A stretch of 61,417 nucleotides of DNA from contig JAFGPK010000067.1 in assembly GCA_016936235.1 (NCBI GenBank), positions 1 to 61,417 on the forward strand. The letters run 5' to 3'. This document shows, one piece after another, positions 16,934 to 25,489 of the stretch. Position 1 is the first letter of the stretch. The number at the start of each line of letters is the position of its first letter. The notes below the pieces were generated by a model. The model searched no databases and was not told the origin of the DNA. It worked only from the letters and a program-made list of their open reading frames with translations. Both the position numbers and the translations under genes were made by a program. This DNA is from Candidatus Fermentibacteraceae bacterium. Lineage in GTDB: Bacteria > Fermentibacterota > Fermentibacteria > Fermentibacterales > JCC-6.

Positions 16934-18034
16934 ATGATGCTCGCAGGCTGCAGCGGGGACGAGCGCTACCTGCCGCTTCCTGATATTCAGTACCGGCTCG
17001 TGGTCACTGATTCCATCGGTGTGGAACTGGGTGAGGAGGAGCACATGTTCGCCTGGCCCACAGATCCCACTTATTCCCCTGATGGCAGGATCTTTGTAGT
17101 CGACAGACTGAAGCATGCGGTGTTCGTGCACACTACTGATGGTGATTATCTGACAACCTTGGGCAGGGAGGGAGAGGGACCGGGGGAATTCCATATGCCT
17201 TCCGCCGTGGAAGTCTATCCGGACGGAAGTCTTCTTATCTGCGACGATGATTGCATCAGTTCCTTCGACAGCAGCTTTGCATTCGTAGATCAGATGATCT
17301 GGGATGGTTACTCCATGCCCTGGTTGGAGGAAACCCTCGATGATGGAACTCTCTTCCGCCATCAGACTCTGCTAATTCCGTCCTAGGATGGTATCAGTTA
17401 TGAGAACGTGCTTGGAAGATGGGGGTCGGGGGATAAGGAACCGGCTGTGGTATTTCTTACGTTTGAGAACGATTGGGATCTCAACAGTCCCGGGACGATC
17501 GACTACACCGATGACAGGGACGCTGCGCTCAATTACTGTGCTTCCGGTAACGGCAGGGTCTTCTACTCAAGATCGGCCATCGATGACTTCGTAATACACT
17601 GCTGTGAACCGGACGGATCGGAGTTCCTCCTGATCGAGGAAGAGATGCCGCACAGGGTCAGAAAGACCGATGATGAACTGGAACTGGAAATGAACTCTAC
17701 CAGAAGCTGGTTCAACGCCATGGGTTCGCGTGCCGGAAGGTCGGCAGATGATTTCGAGATCATTCTGGATCCATACAGGAGAACCATCATGGGTATGTTC
17801 ATCGATGGTGAGGAGAGACTGTGGGTAAGACTGGGGAAATATCCGGGGATCGTTTTCCGTGTCTACGATATGGCAGGCAATATCCTGTTCCACGCGATGG
17901 TCGAATATCGGGGTGATCAGCTTGATCTGAACAACTGGGATATCAACGGCGATCGGTACGGTTTCCTGGCTGTGAATAATTCCATGGAATACTGTCAGAG
18001 GGTCTACATGCTGGAGCTGGTGGAAGCGGAATGA
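16934..18034 (+). pseudogene. 6-bladed beta-propeller lipoprotein interrupted by in-frame TAG
   Basis: One reading frame of 366 codons with a single TAG at 17384-17386. Before the stop it carries the lipobox MLAGC and NHL/propeller repeats such as PTYSPDGRIFVVDR, GREGEGPGEFHMPSAVEV and YPDGSLLICDD. After it the frame continues without shift as DGISYENVLGRWGSGDKEPA to LELVEAE, completing the blades. Upstream of ATG 16934 the frame is open and would supply a better signal peptide but has no normal start. TAG is an ordinary stop in this genome (dtd, etfB, purA), so this is a nonsense mutation or sequence error. Surface propellers of this type are of unknown role. Confidence 0.75.
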
Positions 18035-18041
18035 AACGATC

Positions 18042-18078
18042 ATGTCCCATTCCGGTGCCGGGTCTGGGAGTGGGACAT
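18042..18078 (+). repeat. Palindromic repeat, copy 2 (37 bases)
   Basis: Same length and orientation as the copy at 16802: ATGTCCCA and TGGGACAT arms around TTCCGGTGCCGGGTCTGGGA-type loop. It begins 8 bases after the stop of the broken beta-propeller gene, so the two copies flank that gene closely. Confidence 0.8.
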
Positions 18079-18129
18079 TTCCTTGGAATTCTTCTGACAC
18101 TCCCTATACGGCCGGACAGGACCTTACAG

Positions 18130-18428
18130 GGGTGCTGGTCTATCGCGCAGTGGGCAGTTCTTCTGAAGAAGGTCTGGAACATCGATGCCTTGAAGTGTCC
18201 TAAGTGCTGTGGACAAATGAAAGTTATCTCCTTCATTTAGCAGCCCTCTGTCATCAAGCGGATTCTTAAGCACCTTGATCTCTGGGAAGACGGCTCATCC
18301 TGAAGGATGAGCTTGGCAGTTTCAGTAGAAACTGCACAACGCTTCCTCATCCCTTGGAACTAGTCTGCGAACCTATCGTAGAATATGTTCCTTGGAGGGA
18401 CGATGTCCCGGAGATAGAGGTTGGGTGA
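18130..18428 (+). pseudogene. C-terminal remnant of an IS91/IS801-like transposase
   Basis: The frame reads WAVLLKKVWNIDALKCPKCC, then GQMKVISFI, TAG (18238-18240), and in the same frame QPSVIKRILKHLDLWEDG. The pattern of a hydrophobic helix, CPxC zinc knuckle, (V/I)ISFI and IL-x-HL-x-LW is the C-terminus of Y2-type IS91-family transposases. A later segment in another frame, EPIVEYVPWRDDVPEIEVG, resembles the family's tail. The catalytic HUH region is missing. With a stop and a frameshift it cannot be active. Confidence 0.65.
18293..18335. repeat. Two adjacent perfect hairpins
   Basis: GCTCATCC/GGATGAGC with a 4-base loop (18293-18312) is followed by GCAGTTTC/GAAACTGC with a 4-base loop (18316-18335). 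They lie in the transposase remnant. IS91-like elements carry hairpins near their termini, so these may be terminal structures, but this was not tested. Confidence 0.55.
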
Positions 18429-18775
18429 ATGGGCTTCTGATCTTATGGGGCAGGTATATCTCCGAGGCATAGTTTTATATTGGTTTAGAGTTTCATCCCT
18501 GCTTGACCGGCAGGTTTCGCTTCAATATTCTGCAATCATGCATCGAGATCGGTGATAACGGGTGAAAACGCGGGTCATTTAGCATGGTCGCGGAGCAGTT
18601 CACGGAAGGGGTGAATCCAGTTTCCTATTGTTCGGCTGAGAAACATCGAACAGAGAATCCCGGCAAAGGAATAATCCAATTTGAAAGCACATCATGGAAC
18701 AAAGGGGACCGTCTGTGTTGTGCGGGGAAGTAGGTGTCCCCTAACTGCGGGGAAATGGATGTCCCTTGATACCTG
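18429..18775. other. Non-coding, AT-richer remnant sequence
   Basis: About 350 bases between the transposase remnant and the P-type ATPase stop. No reading frame with a ribosome site is visible. The only structure seen is a near-perfect 20-base tandem repeat at its end (18721-18765). Confidence 0.5.
18721..18765. repeat. Two tandem copies of a 20-base motif ending in TGTCCC
   Basis: Copies at 18721-18740 and 18746-18765 both begin TGCGGGGAA and end TGTCCC and differ at three positions; period 25. The TGTCCC end recalls the arms of the palindromic repeats at 16802 and 18042. Confidence 0.6.
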
Positions 18776-21577
18776 TCATTCAGAAACTTTATAACTGCTT
18801 CTTCTTCTCTTGAACATCTTCATCACCTCGAAGGCTGCGAGATACACCAGGGCTGAACCCAGCACAAACAGCCAGTCCACCGGATCAGGTCCGCTGAAGT
18901 ACAGGAACTTGCTTATAAAAGGAACGTAGACGGCAGTGATGATCATGGCTATGGACGCCAGTATGGACCATAGCAGCACCCTGTTGCTGAAGAAATTGCG
19001 GTTGAAGATGGAGATCAGCCTGAACCTTCTGGACATTATGTTGACGAACTGGCAGAATGCAATGGTCAGGTAGGCCAGGGTGGTCGCCTTCATGTAGGCG
19101 ACGGGGAAGGGCGGTGTCATTCCGGCTGAAAATGCGGAGTCGACGCTGCGGAACATCCCAAGGGAATAGTTCGCGAAGGCCAGTCCTCCAATAAGCGCAC
19201 CGAGGACAAGCACCTCGGGAGATGTGCGGGCGTTCATGATATGGTCGCCCTGGTCACGGGGGAATGATTTCATTATCCCCGGTGGAGGCGGATCGAAGGT
19301 AAGGCAGGTGAGGGGCATCACCTCCGCCAGAAGGTCGATGGCCAGTATCTGCAGCGCCAGCATGGGTATCGCCCAGTCTCCCATGGCCAATGCGGCAAGG
19401 CCGAGGACCACCACCATGAGTTCGGCTATGTTCGTGGTAATGGAGGCGAGAACGGTTTTCTTCAGGTTCCTGTAGATGGTCCTGCCTTCCCTGACCGCTT
19501 CCACCAGGGTGGGGAAGCTGTCGTCAAGGAGTATCAGCTCCGCCGCTTCCTTCGCCACGTCGGTACCCGTCATTCCCATGGCCACGCCGATGTCAGCCCT
19601 CTTGAGCGCCGGGGCGTCGTTGACTCCGTCGCCGGTTACCGCCACCACCTCGTCCTGGTCCTCCAGCATGTTGACTATCCTGAGCTTGTGTTCCGGACTC
19701 ACCCTCGAGAACAGCACGGCCTCGCCGGACATGAGTATACCGGTAAGCTCCCCGTCCCCCATTTCCTCCAGTTGGTCGCCGGTGTACACGACGGGGTCGC
19801 CTTCACTGCTCAGCCCTATCTCCCTGCCCACTGCCCTGGCAGTTATGGCATGGTCGCCTGTCATTATCACGATCCTGACCCTGGCTTCCCTGCAAGCGGT
19901 GATAGCTTCCCTGACTCCTTCCTTGGGAGGGTCCATCATTCCCACGAGACCGAGGAACACAACGTCCTTCTCCACTTCCTCCAGCACGTAGTCACGGCCG
20001 TCCCGGTCCAGTGGACGGAAGGCGATGGCCAGGACCCTGAGGGCCTGGTCGGAGAATCGCACGTTCATGTCACGTATCCGCTCCCTGTCCTCATCGGTTA
20101 TGGGGACCGACTCGCCATGACGGTAGATGTACTTCGAGATGGACAGCACACTGTCGGTGGAACCCTTCATGGCCAGTTCCACCCTGTCCCCGAACTGCCT
20201 CAGGGAACTCATCCGTTTCCTTTCGGAATCAAAGGGGAACTCATGGAGTTCCGGGTTATCCTCGTCCTCCGTCGGGCTCCTCGTGCCGAGTTTCGTGGAC
20301 ATCGTCACAAGGGCGGCTTCCGTTGGATCACCCACCGGATACCAGCTGCTGTGCTCCTCGTCCGGCGCATGGATCTCGGCGTTGGACGCCATGGTGGCTG
20401 CGTCCATCATTATCTCTATCTCATCGATCTCCTCCTCTGACAGAGGTGCTCCGTCCAGGTCGAGGATGCTTCCCACCGGTTCGTAGCCTATGCCGGTGAA
20501 GCTGAATTCCCTCCCGTCGAACCATGCCCTGGTGACCGTCATCTCGTTCTTGGTCAGGGTGCCGGTCTTGTCGGTGCATATCACGGTGGTCGAGCCCAGT
20601 GTCTCCACCGAGGGGAGGTTCTTGACCACGGCCTTGCGTTCGGCGAGCCGCTTGCTGGCGGCGGTGAGCGCTACCGTGACCTGCGCCGGAAGAGCCTGGG
20701 GCACCATTGCCACGGCTATCCCCAGGGCCAGAATGAGTCCTGTGAAGAGCGTGAATCCCTGCCAGATAGCCACCGCGAAAAGGACGGCGCTTATCGCCAC
20801 GACGATGACCGTAAGCCACCGGGCCAGGTTGCCCAGCTCCCTCTGCAGGGGAGAAGAGACGGTCGATGTCTCCTGGGTCATGCTGGCTATCTTGCCCATT
20901 TCCGTGTCCATGCCGGTCCTCACCACAACGCCCCTGGCGTTGCCGGTGGCCACGGTCGTTCCCATGAAGGCCATGTTCCTCCGGTCGGAGATGATGGACT
21001 TGGCGGGGATGGAGTTGGTCTGTTTCTCCTGGGGCATGGACTCGCCCGTGAGAGAGAATTCCACCGTCCTGAAATCGAAGGATTCAAGAAGTCTGAGGTC
21101 AGCCGGGATCTTGTCGCCGGCACTTATCTCCACGATATCACCCGGGACAAGGAGCCTCTGGGACAATTCGGTCATTTCACCGTCCACCATGACCTTTGCC
21201 GGTGACTTTATCATCTCCCGCAGCTTCTCCAGTATCTTTCCCGCCTTGTATTCCTGTACGAAGCCGATAATAGCGTTGATCAGTACTATGGCGAACATCA
21301 CTCCGCCGTCGCGGTAGCTGCCGATGGCTATCGAGATCACACCGGCTATCACCAGGATGATGACCAGCAGGTCCCTGAACTGCTTCAGTAACAGAAGCCA
21401 TTTCGAAACCGAGATGTCGGTAGTGATCTCGTTGGGGCCCACCCTCGAGCGAACCCTGTCCGCCTCTTTCCTTGAAAGACCCTTCAGTGATGTACCAAGC
21501 TTATCCAGGACCTGTACCGTAGAGAGACGGTAGAAATCGGTCGTATTCTGCAGGGACTCCATGTCGCTGTCTGTCAT
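18776..21577 (-). CDS. P2-type cation-transporting P-type ATPase with altered ion site
   Basis: 933 residues from ATG 21577 (GGAG site 8 bases before); an in-frame ATG at 21625 is less likely. It has the full P2 layout: actuator TGES (177-180), phosphorylation site DKTGT (Asp336), MTGDH and TGDGVNDAPALK hinge, ten TM helices. TM4 reads PQALP (293-297) instead of the PEGLP of Ca2+ pumps, so the ion-binding Glu is Gln. TM5 keeps TNIAE. TM6 reads AIDLLAEVMP, with Asp and Glu where Ca2+ pumps have Asn and Asp. It pumps a cation across the inner membrane using ATP; the ion cannot be assigned. Not in an obvious operon. Confidence 0.92.
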   Translation of the reverse strand: MTDSDMESLQNTTDFYRLSTVQVLDKLGTSLKGLSRKEADRVRSRVGPNEITTDISVSKWLLLLKQFRDLLVIILVIAGVISIAIGSYRDGGVMFAIVLINAIIGFVQEYKAGKILEKLREMIKSPAKVMVDGEMTELSQRLLVPGDIVEISAGDKIPADLRLLESFDFRTVEFSLTGESMPQEKQTNSIPAKSIISDRRNMAFMGTTVATGNARGVVVRTGMDTEMGKIASMTQETSTVSSPLQRELGNLARWLTVIVVAISAVLFAVAIWQGFTLFTGLILALGIAVAMVPQALPAQVTVALTAASKRLAERKAVVKNLPSVETLGSTTVICTDKTGTLTKNEMTVTRAWFDGREFSFTGIGYEPVGSILDLDGAPLSEEEIDEIEIMMDAATMASNAEIHAPDEEHSSWYPVGDPTEAALVTMSTKLGTRSPTEDEDNPELHEFPFDSERKRMSSLRQFGDRVELAMKGSTDSVLSISKYIYRHGESVPITDEDRERIRDMNVRFSDQALRVLAIAFRPLDRDGRDYVLEEVEKDVVFLGLVGMMDPPKEGVREAITACREARVRIVIMTGDHAITARAVGREIGLSSEGDPVVYTGDQLEEMGDGELTGILMSGEAVLFSRVSPEHKLRIVNMLEDQDEVVAVTGDGVNDAPALKRADIGVAMGMTGTDVAKEAAELILLDDSFPTLVEAVREGRTIYRNLKKTVLASITTNIAELMVVVLGLAALAMGDWAIPMLALQILAIDLLAEVMPLTCLTFDPPPPGIMKSFPRDQGDHIMNARTSPEVLVLGALIGGLAFANYSLGMFRSVDSAFSAGMTPPFPVAYMKATTLAYLTIAFCQFVNIMSRRFRLISIFNRNFFSNRVLLWSILASIAMIITAVYVPFISKFLYFSGPDPVDWLFVLGSALVYLAAFEVMKMFKRRRSSYKVSE

Positions 21578-21644
21578 GAGGGTTTCTCCGTTATCCATTC
21601 CATGTGCCGTTGAAGATCTGAACATTCCTGATCTGACGGTCCGG

Positions 21645-22838
21645 CTAGCTTCTTCTGCGCCTGACTTCCCTTATGACCAGCGGGATGACCTCAAAAAGGT
21701 CCGCAACGTATCCCTGGTCGCAGAACTCGAATATAGGGGCGGATTCGTCCTTGTTCACGGCGAGTATCCTGTCGGCGGACTGCATGCCGACCCTGTGCTG
21801 CACGGCACCGGATATTCCGCACGCCAGGTAGATCTTGGGCTGGACGGTCTTCCCCGTCTGCCCCACCTGGTGAGGATACGGTATCCAGCCGGCGTCCACG
21901 GCAGCCCTGCTGGCGCCCACGCTTCCGTCGAGGAGAGAGGCGAGTTCCTCAAGCATGGAGAAATTCTCGGGGGATTTCACGCCCCTTCCGCCGGAGACTA
22001 TCACCTCGGCTTCGGTGATGTCTACCTCGCCCTCCTCCAGGGGACTCCATTGCAGCACTTCAGTCCGGCTCACCAGGTCATCCGGCGACAGATCAAGGTT
22101 CTCCACCCTGCCTTTTCTTCCGGCGTCGGGCTCCATGGCCTTCATGACCCTGGGCCTGACCGTGGCCATCTGCGGCCTTGTGTCGGAGCAGACAATCGTA
22201 GCGAGTATGTTTCCTCCGAAAGCGGGCCGGGTCTGAAGCAGGCCGCCGGTCTCGGGATCGATGGCAAGTTCTGTGCAGTCCGCGGTGAGACCCGTATTCA
22301 GGTTCTTTGCTATCCTGGGCATGAGATCGCGCCCTGTCGTAGTGGCTGCGGCAAGGACCACGGCTGGTCTCTTTTCCCTGATTATCTTCTCCGCGATCTT
22401 CGAAAAAGGCTCGGTCCTGAAATGTGAGAGGGCTGGATCCAGGCCGAGGTAAACGACATCGGCGCCGTGACTGATGAGTCTGGCCGGCCAGTCCATTGGA
22501 TCGGATGTCAGGAGGACTACCGACACAGGACCTTCATCGGCAGATGCAAGCCTTGTCGCCTCTCCGAGAAGCTCAAGGGTGGAATGGTCCACTACACCGT
22601 CCCTCTGCTCCGCCAGGACCATGATGCCGGAATACCGGGCGATATCGGCTTTTCCTGCGTCTTCCGTCCTTATTATTATCGCCCCGTAGGGACAGGACGA
22701 CTCGCATGCGCCGCAGAGAGTGCATCCGTCACCGATGGCTGCCAGGCCCTCCTCCATGGATATTGCCCCGAAGGGACAGGCCGGAACACAGACCCCGCAT
22801 CCGACACAAGTGTCCTCCCGGACCTCTATGCTGGCCAC
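21645..22838 (-). CDS. etfA: Electron transfer flavoprotein alpha subunit with N-terminal ferredoxin domain
   Basis: 397 residues from GTG 22838, which overlaps the etfB TAG by one base. Residues 1-60 form a two-cluster ferredoxin (CVGCGVCVPACPFGA and CTLCGACESSCPYGA). The rest is EtfA, ending in the FAD-binding domain (SGGRGVKSPENF, QVGQTGKTVQPKIYLACGIS and SADRILAVNKDESAPIFEF). With EtfB it carries electrons from the acyl-CoA dehydrogenase encoded upstream. An iron-sulfur extension on EtfA is known in several anaerobe ETF types, including some bifurcating ones, and would let the complex reach a ferredoxin or quinone partner. Confidence 0.94.
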   Translation of the reverse strand: MASIEVREDTCVGCGVCVPACPFGAISMEEGLAAIGDGCTLCGACESSCPYGAIIIRTEDAGKADIARYSGIMVLAEQRDGVVDHSTLELLGEATRLASADEGPVSVVLLTSDPMDWPARLISHGADVVYLGLDPALSHFRTEPFSKIAEKIIREKRPAVVLAAATTTGRDLMPRIAKNLNTGLTADCTELAIDPETGGLLQTRPAFGGNILATIVCSDTRPQMATVRPRVMKAMEPDAGRKGRVENLDLSPDDLVSRTEVLQWSPLEEGEVDITEAEVIVSGGRGVKSPENFSMLEELASLLDGSVGASRAAVDAGWIPYPHQVGQTGKTVQPKIYLACGISGAVQHRVGMQSADRILAVNKDESAPIFEFCDQGYVADLFEVIPLVIREVRRRRS

Positions 22839-23623
22839 TATTCCCCCTCCTTCCCCAGCAGGTAATCGGCGATGAGTTTCGCCAGCTCACCGGGCTCGCC
22901 ACGGTGGATCTCGCCGCAGGCCGACGTCTCCGGTGTCATTATCCTGACCACCCTGGTCGGAGAACCGTCCAGCCCCACCTCATCCGGTGAAAGACCCAGG
23001 TCGTGCATCCCCCATACAGGTATCTCCATCTTCCTTGCCTTCATTTTCCCCCTGAGAGAAGGCAGCCTGGGCGTATTGGCGTCCTTCAGCACAGTTATGA
23101 CAACGGGGAGAGATGACCTGATGACCTCGCACCCTCCTTCCACATAGCGCTCCGCCGTAATGCTGTCCTGAGTCAGCTCCCTGACCCTGCCTACGAACGT
23201 GATCTGCGGCCAGTCAAGGGAAGCCGCTATGCCCGGGCCTGTCTGTGCCGTGTCGCCGTCGATGGCCTGTTTACCGGTCATGACCACATCAACGTCACCC
23301 ATCTTCACCACCGCCCTTGCCAGTGTGTGGCTGGTGGCCCAGGTATCCGCCCCCGCGAATGCGCGATCGGAGAGGAGCAGGGCATCGTCGGCCCCCATGG
23401 AGACCGCCTCCCTGAGAACGGCTTCCGCCTGGGGAGGTCCCATCGTGACGACCGTTACGGAACCTCCCAGTTCGTCCCGCCATCTCATGGCCTCCTCTAG
23501 AGCGTACTCGTCGAAGGGGTTCAGGATGGAGGGGACACCCTCCCGAATGAGGGTGCCCCTCTCCTCGTCTATTCTTACCTCCGACGTATCCGGAACCTGT
23601 TTGACCGCTACAACGATACGCAT
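22838..23623 (-). CDS. etfB: Electron transfer flavoprotein beta subunit
   Basis: 261 residues of standard EtfB: MRIVVAVKQVPDTSEVRIDE at the start, ALEEAMRWRDE, DTAQTGPGIAASLDWPQ (nucleotide/FAD region) and PSLRGKMKARKMEIPVW near the end. It forms a heterodimer with EtfA. The start ATG overlaps the acyl-CoA dehydrogenase stop by one base and its TAG overlaps the etfA start, so the three are tightly coupled. Whether the beta site binds a second FAD (bifurcating) or AMP cannot be read directly. Confidence 0.95.
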   Translation of the reverse strand: MRIVVAVKQVPDTSEVRIDEERGTLIREGVPSILNPFDEYALEEAMRWRDELGGSVTVVTMGPPQAEAVLREAVSMGADDALLLSDRAFAGADTWATSHTLARAVVKMGDVDVVMTGKQAIDGDTAQTGPGIAASLDWPQITFVGRVRELTQDSITAERYVEGGCEVIRSSLPVVITVLKDANTPRLPSLRGKMKARKMEIPVWGMHDLGLSPDEVGLDGSPTRVVRIMTPETSACGEIHRGEPGELAKLIADYLLGKEGE

Positions 23624-24798
23624 TACTTCCTGCTCCCGGAGGCTGTCTCCTTTATCACCGCCGAGGCGATGACGCTTCGCTGTATCTGGTTGGTCCCCTC
23701 GTATATCTGGGTTATCTTGGCATCGCGCATCATCTTCTCGACAGGATACTCCTTCATGTATCCGTACCCGCCGAGGATCTGGACAGCGTCAGTGGTTACC
23801 CGCATCGCCGTATCGCTGGCGAAGACCTTGGCCATTGCCGATTCCTTCTCGAACTTCTTCTCGCCCGCGTCTATCATCCTGGCAGTGCTGTAGACGAGAG
23901 CCCTGGCCGCCTCTATCTGAGTGGCCATGTCCGCCAGCATGAACTGAACTGCCTGGAAGGAGTCGATCCTCTTTCCGAACTGAATCCTCTCGGACGCATA
24001 CCTGGCAGCCTCGTCCATGGCTCCCTGCGCTATTCCCACTGCCTGGGCGGCTACTCCGGGACGGGACCTGTCCAGAGTCTTCATGGCCACTATGAAACCG
24101 AACCCTTCCCTTGCGATGAGGTTCTCCGCCGGGACCCTGCAGTCCTCGAAGATGAGCTCCCTTGTGGCTGATGCCCGGATGCCCATCTTGTCTTCCTTCT
24201 TGCCGTAGCTGAAACCCGGGGTACCCTCCTCGACAATGAATGCCGACAGTCCCCTGGCTCCCCTGGAAGGGTCCGTCTGGGCTATGACCGTGTAGATCTG
24301 AGCCTCGCCGCCGTTGGTTATCCACTGTTTGGTGCCGTTCAGGACATAACTGTCACCGTCCCTGATCGCCTTCGTCTTTACGCCGCCGGCGTCGCTGCCG
24401 GCCTCCGGCTCGGTGAGCGCGAAGGCAGCCAGCTTCACGCCTGACGCCAGATCTGGCAGATACTTCTGTTTCTGCTCTTCGGAACCCGAGATGAGTATGG
24501 GCATGGCTCCCAGCGCATTGGCAGCGAAGGAAACCGCCACGCCTCCGCAGGCCCTGCTCAATTCCTCGGTGGCCACGCAGAGGGCCATGGAGCCTCCTCC
24601 GAACATCTCGGCCGAACCGCCGTAGGCTTCGGGTATGTATATGCCGCAGAGATCGCTCTCCGCCATGACCTTGATTATCTCGGAAGGGAACCGGTTCTCC
24701 TCGTCAAGTTCAGCCCTGACCGGGATTATGTACTTCTCCGCAATTTCCGCGCAGACCTCCCTGATGTCGTTCAGCTCCTCGGAAAGAAAATAATTCAC
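23623..24798 (-). CDS. Acyl-CoA dehydrogenase (short-chain/butyryl-type)
   Basis: 391 residues, full-length. FAD-binding LTEPEAGSDAGG and the QWITNGGEA segment, RSRPGVAAQAVGIAQGAMD, QFGKRIDSFQAVQ and the C-terminal QIYEGTNQIQR that places the catalytic Glu are all present. It reduces enoyl-CoA or oxidises acyl-CoA using ETF; the gene order acd-etfB-etfA is the one used for butyryl-CoA dehydrogenase/Etf complexes in anaerobes, so crotonyl-CoA reduction or branched/short-chain acyl-CoA oxidation is plausible. First gene of the operon, 1 base after the rnc stop. Confidence 0.94.
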   Translation of the reverse strand: MNYFLSEELNDIREVCAEIAEKYIIPVRAELDEENRFPSEIIKVMAESDLCGIYIPEAYGGSAEMFGGGSMALCVATEELSRACGGVAVSFAANALGAMPILISGSEEQKQKYLPDLASGVKLAAFALTEPEAGSDAGGVKTKAIRDGDSYVLNGTKQWITNGGEAQIYTVIAQTDPSRGARGLSAFIVEEGTPGFSYGKKEDKMGIRASATRELIFEDCRVPAENLIAREGFGFIVAMKTLDRSRPGVAAQAVGIAQGAMDEAARYASERIQFGKRIDSFQAVQFMLADMATQIEAARALVYSTARMIDAGEKKFEKESAMAKVFASDTAMRVTTDAVQILGGYGYMKEYPVEKMMRDAKITQIYEGTNQIQRSVIASAVIKETASGSRK

Positions 24799-24799
24799 T

Positions 24800-25483
24800 T
24801 CAAACCGTCCTCTCGATATTCCTCAGGGCTCTTGCGGCAGCCTCTTCCCTTGCCGCCTTTCTGGTGGGTCCCCTTCCGGTCCCCGCCTCTTTTCCGTCTA
24901 TGCTCACCGTGACCGTGAAGACCGGGCTGTGATCCGGGCCGCTTCTCTCGGTGGTCCTGTACTCGGGCAGCTCGAGCCCGGCGGCCTGGCAGTGCTCCTG
25001 CAGCCTGCTGCGGGGATCCGGCCGGGGGTCCCTCTCGGGGGACCTTTCGAATATCTCCCTCCTCACGAACTCCCTGACAGGCTCAAGACCCGAATCGGTG
25101 TATATCGCTCCTATCACCGATTCCAGAATATCGGCGGCGATGGAGCGACGGGCTCCGGGGGAAGGTACGAAACTCCTGCCCACCATGGCCAGTCTGTCGA
25201 GACCCAGCCTGATGCCGTGCCTTGCCAGGTTCTGCTTCTGCACGATCCTGATCTTCCGCCGGGTCAGGACGCCCTCCTGCTCATCGGGAAACCTCTGAAC
25301 GAGATACTCCCTGGTCAGCAGCTCCAGCACGGCGTCGCCAAGGAATTCAAGCCTCTCGTAGTCCTTCCCGGTACCGCTCTCCTCCATGAAGGAACTATGG
25401 GTGAGCGCCTTCCGGAGGAGCTCACTGTCAGAGAAGCTGTAGCCCAGCAGATCCTCCGCCTCCGGTAACGGATCCCCGGCCAT
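24800..25483 (-). CDS. rnc: Ribonuclease III
   Basis: 227 residues. The catalytic domain carries the signature ERLEFLGDAVLEL (about 43-55) and the second acidic motif ADILESVIGAIY. A C-terminal double-stranded-RNA-binding domain begins near 155 (RSRLQEHCQAAGLELPEYRT) and ends with the Lys/Ala-rich helix. It cleaves rRNA precursors and other duplex RNA. It is the downstream end of the fab cluster, the position rnc has in many bacteria, 6 bases after fabF. Confidence 0.95.
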   Translation of the reverse strand: MAGDPLPEAEDLLGYSFSDSELLRKALTHSSFMEESGTGKDYERLEFLGDAVLELLTREYLVQRFPDEQEGVLTRRKIRIVQKQNLARHGIRLGLDRLAMVGRSFVPSPGARRSIAADILESVIGAIYTDSGLEPVREFVRREIFERSPERDPRPDPRSRLQEHCQAAGLELPEYRTTERSGPDHSPVFTVTVSIDGKEAGTGRGPTRKAAREEAAARALRNIERTV

Positions 25484-25489
25484 ACGAAC

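Noticed and set aside
17384-17386. Possible recoding of TAG
   Set aside because: TAG ends several intact genes here (dtd, etfB, purA, the barrel-like gene at 10248), and no suppressor tRNA or recoding structure was seen.
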